A stretch of 64,000 bases of DNA from Beta vulgaris subsp. vulgaris. Taxonomy: Eukaryota; Streptophyta; Magnoliopsida; Caryophyllales; Amaranthaceae. The DNA lies in the NCBI RefSeq assembly GCF_026745355.1, contig NC_079209.1:50787310-50851309 (forward strand), written 5' to 3'. The translations under genes were made by a program, and so were the position numbers. Positions 1-12,177 of this stretch are shown here, piece by piece. Under the pieces are notes generated by a model that saw only the letters and a program-made list of their open reading frames with translations, was not told the origin of the DNA and did not search any database. Position 1 is the first letter of the stretch. Every line of letters begins with the position of its first letter.

Positions 1-989
1 TTTTTTCTTATATATTGAGAAAAATCTAAAAGGTTCTCTCTAATTGTGAATAGTGTCAAGATTCTAAGTGAGAAAGATAAAAAAATATAGAAGGAGTATC
101 ACATACTAGGTTCTTCATTTGATTCTTCTACTCTTTACATATTCAAACATCATCTCATAAACCGCTATGTTGTATTTGTAATCCTAACAAACTATTTGAA
201 ATTTTTTCTTAGGAGAGAGCACATATTACAGAATAATACAGAAGCAGTTAATAATAGGGTTTACATATAGACTTTCCTATAATTAAACTAAACAGATGAC
301 CTAAACTCAAAACTAAAACAGACCCAATATATTAAATAACATATACCGAAAAGTTGGGCCTAAACTCCCGTATTAGGTTAATCCTAGCACCAGATAAATA
401 ATTCAAGGCATAGTTCAACATAATACACCATACTACACATAATGTTTTGAATTTTTTTTATATGAGTTGGCCCCAAGACCACTACCTTATGTAGTATAAC
501 ATACTAGGTTCTTCACTTGATCCTTCTACTCTTTACATATTTAAACATCATCTGATAGACTGCTATGTTCTATTTGTAATTCTCACAGACTATTTGAAAT
601 TTTTTAGGAGAAAGTACAAATTACATAAACCTTATTATTTAAAATTTTTACTGATAATACTTATCTGTAAAGGTGTTAAATACATTTATACATGTTGACT
701 AATAAATTTTTCATGCTACTAATAACTAACGCCTCCAACATCAAGGTCTTTATAGTATAGTTTGGCTTATAAATTATTAATGCTATCAATAATTAATTGC
801 TTGAGCAAGTTAATTCGAAGAAAAGGGAAATTAAACCAGATTCATTTGCTATTAATTTATTACTACTTGGTGGAGGCGATTATTTGTAAAAAAGAAAAGC
901 TAGAAAATGGAGGATCAAAAGAAAAATAAAACCAAGAAAAAAACATAAGTTGAATTAATGAAAAAGAAAAGGAGGAAAAAAAAGATACA
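1..989. other. AT-rich non-coding DNA with a 130-bp direct repeat pair
   Basis: I see no gene here. About 130 bp at 102-232 recurs at 500-628 in the same orientation with scattered substitutions. Both copies begin catactaggttcttca and end near an aggag(a)aagta motif. The copies are about 400 bp apart. They could be diverged remnants of terminal repeats or a local duplication. I could not find TG/CA ends or a target duplication that would decide this. Confidence 0.5.
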
Positions 990-1202
990 ACATGGTATTT
1001 GCTGGGATTCGATCCCTCAACCTCGCATGCAAGAGCATTAACATTCACACGAATCACACAGTTGAGCCAACTTTTAATACTTTATATTACTTTGGCGCTT
1101 GTTTCTTATACCTGAGTTTGTTTGTCTTCTAAATGCCAGTTTCTTTCGAGGATTCGCGTGGGTTCAGTTAAACCCACTGAACCTACGCTGGATCCGCCAC
1201 TG
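990..1202 (-). mobile_element. terminal fragment of a hAT-type element with a tRNA-like box
   Basis: The sequence ends gatccgccactg at 1191-1202. This is the reverse complement of the cagtggcggatcc terminus seen at 17283 beside a hAT transposase. Inward of it is a small palindrome around gttcagttaaacccactgaac. Read on the minus strand, about 1000-1065 resembles a tRNA: a GGCTCAACTG-like A box and a GGGATCGAATCCC-like B box. I found no matching opposite end or 8-bp target duplication in the window, so this is a single end. Confidence 0.45.
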
Positions 1203-1259
1203 GCTTTGAAGTAAAACACTCATAAAGTGGAAAAACAAACACTCAAAGCAAGACTATAA

Positions 1260-2302
1260 TAAAAATGTGAGTTATTGCGGTAAAGTTAGCGAAGTCTTGT
1301 TAAATTTAGAAAAAGAATCAACATTGGAACCTCTAGACAAATATATTAATTTGGAACTTTTCAAACTTTATCAAATTCGAGGCAGCCATCTTGAGCAAGT
1401 TGTTTTTACCAAAGGCATTCATGATGAACTCGCCAAACCAATTAGCTCTTTGACTACTCAGAATCAGCCAGTAAGACTGTTGATCCCTCTATTTCACTTA
1501 AGGTCGTTCCATTAAGAGGAAAACAACCTTTGGATAATGAATGTTTGATAGCCAAAAACAAGAAAAGCACCATGGCCTTTTCAACTGTTCCATGTATGTC
1601 TACCTATACCAAAAAGGAGAAGGAAGACAATTTCAATTGCTCGCGAAGCAATAGAGGTTCTTTCTCACAGTTTGATGACACTGTTTTTGAAACTATAAAT
1701 ATGGAATTTCTGAAGCTGTCCATAAGGAGTCGAACTCAAGTTTCGTTACAAGCACAAACTCAACCAAGTTCACATTTATCAACAAGCACGGGACTTTATC
1801 AACTCTAAAACTTTTTGCTTCTACCTATAATAGCTTGTTACAAGGAAAATCAATTGTGGTTCATAAACCTAGTGAATACTCTTGGATGTCTGTGTGTATT
1901 GCACCTAAGAAAAAGAACAATGCACCGATGAGGGAAACCCAAGGACAATTTCACCAACTATCTACTAAAATGAGTGAAGATAGTTCAGTGAATATGAATC
2001 AACAACTTGAACTTACTAGCAAAAAGGAGGGTGTTAGTGTTCTTAGAGAACGTGATAATCAAGGAATAAAAATATATGTTGATGTCATACTTTCCTACAG
2101 TGGCTTGGTACACAATCAACTACCCCCTTTTTTTTCAATAAAATCAAGCATTCGTATGACTACTGCAATTCGGGTTCTAACTGTATATCGAGCTACTCCA
2201 TCCATGTTGCGAAGCAAAGGAAAATATCTTAAGTCTATTTCGTTCCATAAGGTAGGTATCAGTGACAAAAGGACATGGTCACTCGTTTCTTCTACTTGCT
2301 AG
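1260..2302 (+). other. unassigned open stretches in three frames, possibly a decayed coding sequence
   Basis: Three consecutive open stretches (1267-1515, 1530-1808, 1835-2302) follow each other on the plus strand, each in a different frame. Base composition is more balanced than in the flanks. The predicted peptides are Ser/Lys/Gln-rich and I recognise no domain. The head-to-tail arrangement with frame changes fits a frameshifted remnant, perhaps of a retroelement or a captured gene, but chance open frames cannot be excluded. No splice sites clearly join them. Confidence 0.2.
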
Positions 2303-3050
2303 GCAATTATGTACGAGTCAAAATAGCTTGTTTTAGTTATTTACTTTTCAACTTCTATTATGTACACTCTTTTGTTTATTCTCCCATTATAAAGAAAAAT
2401 AAAATAAAAATGTAAGTTCAACATTTGGTTCGAGTGCTTGTTCGGCTAAAAAAAGTCTACTTATTTATTATCAAATGACGTCGGTGAAAACTCATCTAAA
2501 CAAAATTGACAGAATTTTATTTTATAAGAAAAGCCACGATCACGTTGATGGAGTTCAAATTTTCCAACTGGGCCAAGAAGGTTGTCTCTCTCTCTCTCTC
2601 TTTTTTTTTTTTTCAACAGTCGGCTATATATTTTTGCCTTCTTATGATCAATTTCTCCACTTTAGATGATTAAAATTGGTAGCAACACTTGTCTATACCA
2701 ACTACTTAGTGTCACTTCTAATCCTGATTTGATAGTCAATTTTGACACATTTTGCTATTTGAAATGTTTATTGAAACACATAGAGTACATTAAATAATGT
2801 ATGTATCCTATGAAAATGACAGTAAGAAGCCTATGTAGCAACAAACATCATTTGGGTAACAATGACTTGTCTTAATAACATTTGATCAGTTTGGGCTCAT
2901 GAATCATGATGTAAGATTGAAACTTGTACAAATTCTGAATTTCGGATCTATGTGATTATAATTGGATCTTATTCCTTGGCTTATGTAAGTCAGAATATAT
3001 TGTTTGAGATATGTTCTATAAGAAGCAGAATTTTTATACACTCATAAGTA
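2303..3050. other. non-coding DNA with a CT/T microsatellite
   Basis: No gene seen. A (CT)n tract runs straight into a poly-T tract at about 2583-2614. The rest is AT-rich sequence without recognisable structure. Confidence 0.5.
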
Positions 3051-3378
3051 CTCCATCCGTCTTTTAGAGATCTTCCTTGTTACTGTTACGTTCCTACGGA
3101 TACTAAGGACTAAGGAGGATCTATTTGTATGGGGTGTGGAGTGGGTAAAGTAGGAGAGAGAAATGCGTTAAGATAAATAAACAAATAAAAAGGGGTTAAA
3201 GTAGGAGAGAGAAAGGGAGTAAAATTGAATTAATAATGTAATGCTGAACCATATGATAGGGACATGAGAGGGTAAAAAGGGGAAAAAAGTTCCAAATAAG
3301 GAATAAAGTAAAAGAGGGAAGATCTTTTGGAAACGCACTTAAACGGAAAGAGGGAAGATCTTTAGGAAACGAATGGAG
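3051..3378. mobile_element. Stowaway-type MITE, 328 bp
   Basis: The left end reads ctccatccgtcttttagaga. The right end, reverse-complemented, reads ctccattcgtttcctaaaga. These match the terminal inverted repeats of Tc1/mariner-derived Stowaway MITEs. TA precedes the left end (3049-3050). The right-hand TA has become CA (3379-3380). The interior holds the duplicated motif agagggaagatcttt and no open frame of interest. Confidence 0.8.
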
Positions 3379-4106
3379 CACTTGACAATATTTAAGCTCA
3401 AAAGAAAAAATATGACTCCTTAAAAAGCCGCCTCCTCTCCCTCTCCGATCTCTTTCTACTGTTTCTAATTTTCTTGGCCTCATAGACGGAAATTTTCTAA
3501 ATTTTCTAAATTCTTCTAATATTAGACTATTTCCAACCCGTTTACTTCGATTTTAGGGTGTTATTATCTTCTTTAATGATTTCTTTGTTTTCTTCTCTCC
3601 ATCTATGAGAGTTTTTCTCCCACTTTTTGGTGGGTTGCTTCTCATCTTTGTATGAGTTTTCTTGTTTTCTTGGTGTTAATAATGTGGAAGATGATCTGAA
3701 TTTATGAGGGTTTAGGTTTTTTCAGCAATTCGTCACTAGGAACAATTATATCATAGAATAAGATTGTGAAGATCCCTACTTGGAAAGATCCAAAGATATC
3801 AAAATACATTGCTCGCGTCAAATTTGAAGCGGTGGAGTTGGAGCTGTACTCGAGTATGTCTAAAATTAATCAGTTTCATTGAGAAAATTATTGTGATTTA
3901 CTAACTCTGTATTTTCCTGATCTTAATTATCATTGTATGTGCGGTGTGACTTATTATAAATGATATTATTTCCCAAAAAAAAATTAGTTGATAATATTTA
4001 CTATAATAGAATTTCCTTCAAAAAAATTTATATTAGAATAAATTAGAATTAGTTTAATATTCTTCTTAAATCTAAATATGAATTTATGAGTAATATTATT
4101 TTGTCA
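3379..4106. other. non-coding DNA
   Basis: AT-rich sequence in which I recognise no gene or repeat. The flank at 4090-4106 is the likely 3' insertion side of the LINE that follows. Confidence 0.4.
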
Positions 4107-4378
4107 TTTTTTTTACAAGAAAAAGTTGATCATATCATTAATTAACAAATTCTTTGTCAGAAATGACAAAGATTGAGAGTTCAGTCGGGTGATCCTCCAT
4201 CCAAACCCCTACCTCCCCAAATGAGAGAAAGTTTAGAGCTACAGAATAATCCACCTTATTACATTCTCTAGTAGCAAAATTAAAAGAACAAAAATCAAAG
4301 GAATTCTTCAAATCTAAAATATCATTAACTAATACCTGAGAGGTTGTGCACTTCTTGACCCCTTAGTGATCATGTTAA

Positions 4379-7300
4379 TCACTTGGGAGCAATCTGACTC
4401 CACCTCAAGCTTCGAAAACCAGCATCAAAGGCCAACTGGAGGCCAAAGAGAATAGCGGTAGCCTCGGCCTCCTCGGTGTTCTCCCCACCATGCCTACACT
4501 CTCCCGCAACCATAAGAACGTCCCCCTCCACGTCCCTAACAACGACCTCGAGGCCCCATTTATTATCCTGCAGCGCCACATCCAAGTTCAGCTTGAAAGG
4601 AGCTGCTTCTAGTGAACCTTGTGGCCTCCAACACTCGAAACCCCAGCTCCTCCCTCTCCAAAGCTGATTCAAATTCATAGAGAAGCTTCATAGCTGCTAT
4701 ATCACATGCCCTACTTGCCTCCGTCTTACTTTGCTAAAACCCATCCACTCCTACAATTTTATATCTCCCAAAGCATCATCGATCATATGACTTCCAAGTC
4801 CCTATTTGTAGCATACCTCCCCAACCTCCAACCAGACCGCTTCTTGAGTTTCATCCCAACCACGTTTCGCATGTCGAGTCTTGCTAGGGAAATTTGCCAC
4901 ATTTTCCTACTTTCTTCACATCCAAGGAAAATATGATCTACATCTTCATTCATACTACCACGACGAGTACACGTTGTATCCAATTGAATTCCTCTTCTTG
5001 CCGATGATACTTTTGCAGGGATGCCATCACTTACAGCTCTCCAAACAAGATTTTTTTTTACCTTTTGTGGCACCTTAGCTTCCCATATTCTCTTCCACAA
5101 CATCCTAATCGGGTCTCCATTTGAGCCTCCAACGCTACCATCACGTCTTTGCATTTTTAAGTGGTATGCGCTCCTAACACTAAACTCACCATTTTTAGTG
5201 TGGTACCACACAAGAAAATTCGGACTATCACTTGCCGAGAAGCGTACCTGTTGTACCGCCTCCCACTCCTCATTACTGATTATCTCCCTTAGCTCCTCCT
5301 TTCTCCACTCCCTCGTCATTTCATCTTTCCACTCTGCCAAAAACCATCTGTTCTCCTCTACTGGTGGAGAAGAATATATACGCCCTTGGTAATGATGGGA
5401 CCCATTTATCCTTCTACGAGTTCACCATTCTCCCGTCCCCTACATCCCACTTTGATCCTTGGAGCAAAAGTTCTCTTGCGAAAAGTATAGTCCTCCAAGT
5501 GTAGCTGGCATTCACAGGCACCTTAGCCTCTCAAAAACTTATTCTCGGGAAGTATTTCCCTTTCAACATCGTAATAACAAATGAGTTTGGATTTGAGACA
5601 ATAATTCTCCACCATTGTTTCGAAAGTAGAGCATCATCAAAAGCACTTAAATCCCAAAGCCCAATACCCCCGACACAACCTTTTCCAACTTATTAGCACA
5701 AGCTTTCACTCACTTCCCTTGTGCCCCCACCAAAAGTTCCTGCAAATTAAATTAATGTTGTTTATGATAGACTCTGGGATCTTGAAACATTGCATAGCAT
5801 ATGTGGGGATGACTGGGGTAACATACTTCAATAACACTTCTCTTCATGCTCTAGACAAACACCTCTCCTTCCACCCTGAGACTTTCTTCCAAACTCATTC
5901 TTGAATAACCTGAAAAACTACTTTCTTAGATCTTCCCACACAAGTCGGAAGCCCAAGATATTTTTCATGCTCTTCTACAGCTTGAAAGTTCAACTTCATT
6001 ATAAGCTTGTTCTGCATATTAGTCCTTACATTTCTGCTAAAAGAGACTTCCAATTTTTCCGAATTTATTTTTTACCCCGAGGCTATCTTACAAGTCATAA
6101 GGATGTCAATAATTGTGTCTGCTTCATTTTCACTTGCTCTTGTAAATAACAAAGTATCGTCTACAAAGAATAAATGAGAGATTGCATGAACATTCCTTCC
6201 TATTCGAACACCATGAATAGCACGCGAAACCTCTGCATTTCGAAGTACTGATGGGAACCATTATGCACAAATCAGGAATAGGAATAGAGTCATAAGGTCC
6301 CTTATCGGAGCCCCCGGGATGGCATAAACGTCTTCCTGGGATGGCCATTAAACATAATAGAATATGAGACAGTAGATATACATTTACGAACAAGATTATA
6401 GTTTTTTGAATGAAACCCCAACTTTTGCATCATTGCTTTCACAAACACCCACTATACTCTAGCATACGAATTGCTCATATCAAGTTTCAAAGCCATAAAC
6501 CCCTTTACACCTTTTTTCTTCTTTCGAAGATAATGTAACAGTTCATAAGCAACAATTACATTATCCGTAATCAACTTTCCCGGCACAAAGGCACTTTGAC
6601 ACTCACTAATAATATCTAGAAGAAATTTTTTGAGTCTATTTGAGATGGTTTTAGACACTAATTTGTATATTACATTATACAAACTAATAGGTCTATAATC
6701 TTTAGTAAACTCACAAACATCTTTTTTCACGGATAAGAACAATATAGGTGTTATTAATTTGCTCATTGGGGGTATCATCATTCAAAATATCTAGGAAATA
6801 TTTGATCACATCATCACTTACCACATTCCAGAATTTTTTGTAAAAACAAAGTCGGCATGCCATCCGGTCCTGGTGCTTTCATTAGGTGCATGAACTTGAC
6901 TGCCTCGCACACCCCTTCATGTGCGTAGGGAAAAAATAAGCTTCCATTCACGGCTTCGGTAACCTTCGGTTGGACCATGTTCAAAATTACTTCCATATCA
7001 ATATTTTCCCCATTGAATACGAAGAGAGTTTGAAAGAACTCTACAAAAACTGCCTCTGATTCTTCCTCCTTATCTCTCCAAGTATCACCATTATCAAAAA
7101 AACCCCTTGATAGTATTACGTTGCCGGTGTTGTTTTGTTTTTTTGATGGAAAGTTGCAGTATTTTGGTTCCCGTCCTTCAACCAACATTACCGACTTCGT
7201 TGAGCTTAATAAGTTTCTTTTCTACCTTCGAGCTGATCCAACTCATTGTCGATCTTGCACATCTCTTCGATCACCTCCCCACTCGGCTCCATAGACCTCA

Positions 7301-8127
7301 ATCCCTTCATTCTATGTCTTCTCTTTTGAATTTCTTTCAGAAAGTTGGTGGGTCTTTTTGCACTCCACCCTTTAAGCTTTTTTGCACACACCTCAATTTT
7401 CTTCTTAGCATCAATCGGTCCTTGAAGCTGCTATACACTGTTGACAATCTCCTCACATTCATCATCTCGGAGCCACTCTTTCTCGAACTTAAAACCCCTT
7501 CATATCTTCCTCCTTTCTTTGTCCACTTGCACTTGTTTTTGAATGCTAATCTTCAGACCTCCTCTTTGGAAGGTGCTTCGTTTTAGTACAAGGAAACTTC
7601 ACATACCATGCATCCGTCATGAAGGTACGGTCAAGTCTTTCCTGGGTATTCTCATGTTCAACTCGGTTATTAGTCCATGTGAATGGACGTCCCCCAAACC
7701 ATATGCTACGCAGCCCACATCTTGAAACAACATCTCTAAAGCCATCAATCTCCCCTTGATTTTTAGAACGCCCCCCTTGCTTCACATCATGAGCAAATAT
7801 GCAATTAAAATCATCGAGACATAGCCAAGGTAAAGAGTTAACCTTGCTTAAGTCATCCATGAGTTTCCAAGCTCTTGCCTTGTTTGTCTGCTCCGGATAC
7901 CCCTACATTCCCGTTAGTCGCCAATTATCGCCACTCGTCTCCTCCACAATGACGAAGTTCATATGATGTAGGGAGTGAGAAATGAGATTGAGCTCCATCT
8001 CATCACTCCATAACATCGCCAGACCCCCTCTTCTATGTCTACCTTCACCATCACAATCCAAACAAACAAAGTTACGAAAAACCAACTTTCTTATTATAGA
8101 CTTTCCTTCCTTTCCCTTTAACTTCAT
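4379..8127 (-). pseudogene. LINE ORF2: endonuclease, reverse transcriptase, zf-RVT, RNase H (broken)
   Basis: On the minus strand, in order: an endonuclease-like part (8127-7546, with GGLAMLWSDE and PWLCLDDFNCI, the latter typical of the plant L1 endonuclease); a linker (7391-7206); the start of reverse transcriptase (7188-6814, KAPGPDGMP); a reverse transcriptase segment (6781-6452, [17 protein letters not shown] and [14 protein letters not shown]); a decayed stretch without clear signal (6450-5340); zf-RVT (5340-4783, FSVRSAYHLK then W and HIFLGCEE); and an RVT_3-type RNase H (4678-4379, EEAEATAILFGLQLAFDAG). The usual YADD active site is not visible in an open frame. Segments lie in different frames, so this is an old pseudogene. 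In an active LINE this protein nicks target DNA and primes reverse transcription there. Confidence 0.8.
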
Positions 8128-8678
8128 CTCTAAAAGAAAGATAAAGTTAGAATGCTCCGTACAAACAATGTTTTTTAAAGCATTCTCTGCTCAAGGCCTC
8201 CCCAACCCCCGTCAATTCCATATAAGGCCTATCATTGTTGTTCGCGGGGTCGCCTATCAACCTCTGCTACTGGAAGAAAGTTCTCAAACTCCATTAATTC
8301 AACACCACTTTTCAATTTTTTCACCTCCACTTACTCATTCTCTATCACCCCTTCTTTTCGTTTTCCCTTTTCAACCACCTCATTTTCCTCCTTCCCTCTG
8401 TCCCCAATATTCTCTCCCGAGATATTTGTTTCAAAACTCTTCGAAACTTCCTTCCCATATTTTGATTCTTGCCCCCCAGTTTGGAAGCAAGGTTGTTAGT
8501 GCCCTCCTTATGATTACCCGCTGTAAACATAAAATCCCTTCCCTCCCCCACTCACCTCATGTCTCACCTTCTTCACCTGACTCACTTTTGGTTGCTTAAA
8601 GAGCAACCATCCAAACTCCCAAGAATACTCCCCACCACTTGCTCTCGAACCTTAATAGACTGCCTAGCTCCCACAAAC

Positions 8679-9506
8679 TTACTGTTTTATGACAAACAAA
8701 GATTGAGCACAAGTCTTTTTGTGATCATTCTCATCATGGACATTTCCCTTGTTTACTTGCCATGGCGATGCCCGCATAGTGTCATTAAAACAATGCTGTT
8801 TAATGTGAGCGTAGGTAATGTTAACACAATCCTTTTCCCCATGCCCTAGCTTGCCACAAAGATAACAAAAAACTGAAAGTTTTTCGTATTTTACACGCAC
8901 ATTTTTCGAGAAGCCTCCTCGAATATTACTTCAATCTCTTTCTTCAAGGGTTTTCGAACATCCACCATAACTCTAATACACAATGATTTATTCACCCCTA
9001 CTACATCAGTTCGATGGACCATGATAGAAGCACCCATTTTGTTGCCAATACGCTAAGCATTCTCCAAATTAAGCCTTCCCCCAATCGGCAAAGCATATAC
9101 CCTAATCCAAAAGGGAACCATATGTAGAGGGTACTCAGATGATTTAAGGTCTTCCTAGACATTGCTTAACGCCAAAACATGCTTGTCAAAGTGCCATGTT
9201 TAAGACTCCATAACAAACTCCTTATCCTTCCAAAGGTGAAACTGGAAGAAAAATGCATGTTTATCAAGAGCATTGGCCTCCATCCCATGCTCTGGAATCC
9301 AAATCTTCTTCACAGTAGCGATTAGGGCAATGGAATTGATGTTTCTTTCCGTCCATATTTTTCCCATAACTCCCAACGCCACCCTTGCCTCATCCTCCCC
9401 CCCCCCCCCTCAACCTCGTCCCCCCAATCTCCCACTCCAGTTCGTCCGATTCATCCTCCCTTTGTTGATGATTAGAGTTCTCCACAATCCGGTTATCTAT
9501 AGCCAT
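8679..9506 (-). pseudogene. LINE ORF1, gag-like protein with CCHC zinc knuckle (broken)
   Basis: A minus-strand ATG at 9506-9504 opens an acidic N-terminal region. A run of 13 C (13 G on the coding strand) at 9397-9409 puts it out of frame with the next part (9382-9200, with IWIPEHGMEANALDKHAFFF, typical of plant LINE ORF1/DUF4283 proteins). Further on, 8900-8679 encodes CYLCGKLGHGEKDC, a CCHC zinc knuckle. ORF1 proteins bind element RNA in the ribonucleoprotein particle. The homopolymer could be a real slippage mutation or a base-calling problem. Other stops between 9200 and 8900 show the gene is dead either way. Confidence 0.7.
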
Positions 9507-9650
9507 GATCACTCACACACCCTTTAATTTGAATACTCGAGCAACCGCCTTCAACAAGGAATGAAACCCTAGTAGAAGACTAGAATGATAAAACCCTCCC
9601 AAGAGAAAAGTCTCTAGAGGGAACCTTGAGAAAAATTCACTTACAAAAAG

Positions 9651-10522
9651 TGGCCATATAGTTTAGTTTGACCTTTATTTTTTCAATATATTTAGAAAAG
9701 AAGAATAATGTATATTGGATATTATGGAGAATTTTGTGTAACAAGAGACTCAATAGTAATCCTCTGATTGACACGATTTTCCTAATGTGTACCTATCTCT
9801 CTTAGGAGCAAGCAAGTTGCACGATTTTCTATCAATATATCAAACTTAAGATCATAACATTTAATTTAAATTATTCTCTACTCAACCAAACAAATCGTAC
9901 TACTATTCTACATGAAAGAATCTTTAGACAACCATAAAGAATATACTAATTCTTTTATATTTGAAAAAGAGAGGAAAAAGAAAATGATAAGGAAAAAAAA
10001 ATCCTTAAATGAGGAACAAAGGACTAGTTGATTAAACTTGAAGTTTTACTCAGGGTGACTAATGTCAAAAAGATTGATGTATGGAATTTGAAAGGAGATT
10101 GATGTATGGAATTCGGAAGGAGATTGATGAAAAGGAAATTAACATGACCATTGTGCCTTTTTTTGCTGTTTTTTTTAAGCGGTTGCTATTTATTACTTTA
10201 TATGTACTCCAAATTATATATTTACTAGTAGTTTATAATGAATGTGTAAGATTTTGATTGGTGGTAATTTTAGAAGTCTTGGAGAAAATTTTCTTGGAAA
10301 TGTAGTTGTAAATTTTTGTCCATATGCGTTCTCTACCTAAAAGAAAATAAAAACATGGTGTTTAATTTGTTATGTCCAAACTCCAAATGGTTCTCTACCT
10401 AAGTATTGTATGAACACAAATGTGTCAGATTTGAGCTTGTTTGGAAATGGGCGGTAATGAATTTATTTAAGGGTTATGTTATATGCAATTTTTAGGGTTG
10501 TATATAAGATATAAATATACTA
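9651..10522. other. non-coding DNA with a small tandem repeat
   Basis: No gene seen. About 27 bp beginning gattgatgtatggaatt is repeated two to three times at 10072-10130. Confidence 0.4.
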
Positions 10523-10867
10523 TTCCCTCCGTCCCAAAATATAGTTCTCATTTCCCTTTATTCACGGTAATTTACGCAAGTAGAATATAAGAGGGATAAT
10601 AAAGATTTTTTGTTTATTTAAATAAATGTTGTATAGGAAAAGATGATTTTAGGAGAGAGAGTGGAGAATAATTGGTGAAAGAGCATTAATTGTAACATTT
10701 TGGTTGAATAAATAGAGGAAAAAAACAAATTTCAAGAAGCAAATAAATGATGGGACACGGTTTTTCTTGACAAATTACGGAAAAATGTGGAATTAAATAT
10801 GAAAATGGGAACTATATTTTGGGACATCCAAAATGAGAATGGGAACTATATTTTGGAACGGAGGGAG
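10523..10867. mobile_element. Stowaway-type MITE, 345 bp
   Basis: The left end is ttccctccgtcccaaaatat. The right end, reverse-complemented, is ctccctccgttccaaaatat. TA dinucleotides flank both sides (10521-10522, 10868-10869). This is the canonical Stowaway structure. The right-hand terminal 30 bp are duplicated inside the element (gggaactatattttgg occurs twice near 10806 and 10840). Confidence 0.85.
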
Positions 10868-11087
10868 TATTAAAAATAGAAATAAGTTGTGAATTTATGG
10901 AAATTTTTTGCATCAATCGATGTAATAAATGATTAATTAATGCAACTTATTTCCATTTTTAGCTTCTTATATACCGCCATTAGGACTGCATATAGCTTTT
11001 TCCTTTATTTAAACTTTGATAATTATGTTCTTTTTCCATTTTTAGCAATTTATTTCCATTTTTTTAGCTTTTTATATACAACTCTTA

Positions 11088-11386
11088 GGGGCTGTTCTCC
11101 CCAACTTATTTTCAGTTCAGTTCAGTTCAGTTCAGTTCAGTTCAGTTCAGTTCAATTCAGTTCAGTTCAGTTCAGTTCAATTCAGTTCAGTTCAGACCAG
11201 TTCAGTTCAGTTCAGCTCTTGACAATACTTTTACTCTCACATATCACTATTCATTTCAGTTCAGTTCAGTTCAATTCAGTTCAGTTCAGTTCAGATCAGT
11301 TCAGTTCAGATCAGTTCAGTTCAGTTCAATTCAGTTCAGTTCAATTCAGTTCAGTTCAGCTGTTTTATGCCGAAGAGAACAGGCCC
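11088..11386. mobile_element. Tourist-like MITE filled with TTCAG repeats (copy 1)
   Basis: The element begins ggggctgttctcccc and ends gaagagaacaggccc, which are inverted repeats of each other. TTA flanks it on both sides (11085-11087, 11387-11389), the 3-bp duplication expected of PIF/Harbinger-type elements. The interior is two long TTCAG pentanucleotide arrays separated by a unique spacer (gctcttgacaatactttt). The open frame rich in SSVQF is a product of this array and not a gene. Confidence 0.8.
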
Positions 11387-11546
11387 TTAGGACTACATAT
11401 AACTTTTTCCTTTATTTAAACTTTGATAATTATGTTCCTTTTCAACAAAAAGAAAATCCAAATGATTCTTCCCTTTCATAATACTATGCACTCTGCTTTC
11501 CTAACTTCTACTACCTGCCTGGCTGCCTCTTAAATAATCTCTAGTA

Positions 11547-11754
11547 GTTCCTCCGTTTTATAATACTCGCTACACTTTTCATTATGGGAAGTTTTACATT
11601 ACTTACTTCATTTTCTTTTTGGTCAATAAACTCTCTCTATCTCTCTCCTCTCACATGTGTCCCTTTTCTTTTTACTCTGTACCTCTTCTTCTCCAATAAT
11701 TGCCTAGAAGTCCGTAAATTGAGAAGGGTAGCGAGTAATATGAAACAGAGGAAG
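11547..11754. mobile_element. Stowaway-type MITE, 208 bp (copy 1)
   Basis: gttcctccgttttataatac at the left pairs with cttcctctgtttcatattac, the reverse complement of the right end. TA flanks at 11545-11546 and 11755-11756. The duplicated copy lies at 13312-13511. Confidence 0.75.
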
Positions 11755-12177
11755 TATATAATATCTATTAATATTTTATACTATATATTATTAATCAATA
11801 ATTAAAAAAATATATTTCAAAACAAACAAAGATCTTGCATGATGATTTCATTCAAAATTGTCAAAAATTTTATACGTTTGATCACTTGAATTGTAAAAGG
11901 GTAACGAAAACACAGGAGTAATGGAGTATATAAGTACCAATATAGCTGATAAAGAATGTGGACATCATATATTAATATTTAACGTTTAATTATACATATG
12001 AGAAATAGCGATATTTCTTACTATATATACTACCCTGTTAATAACATGGAATTGTTCATATTTCAATCATCTCATTTCATTTGCCACAAACACTTTTTAT
12101 ATGAGTTTATAGGTTAGTGAAAAAGTTGAGAGAGAAAGTAAGTGGCCAGGTATTTAAGGGCCCCTTATAAAGAAAAA

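Larger units (their letters stand above)
4107..9650 (-). mobile_element. degenerate L1-type LINE (non-LTR retrotransposon)
   Basis: Read on the minus strand this is a nearly complete plant L1-type LINE. The order is a short 5' UTR (to about 9650), ORF1 with a zinc knuckle, then ORF2 with AP-endonuclease-like, reverse transcriptase, zf-RVT and RNase H segments, and finally a 3' end marked by a T8 run (an A tail on the minus strand) at 4107-4114. Order and spacing match full-length plant L1 elements of 5-6 kb. Every coding segment is broken by stops and frameshifts, so it cannot be autonomous. I could not identify a target-site duplication, and the 5' boundary is approximate. Confidence 0.8.

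Noticed and set aside
863..1057. Small protein on the minus strand
   Set aside because: It overlaps a tRNA-like stretch and hAT-terminal repeat. The hydrophobic tail is low-complexity AT-rich sequence.
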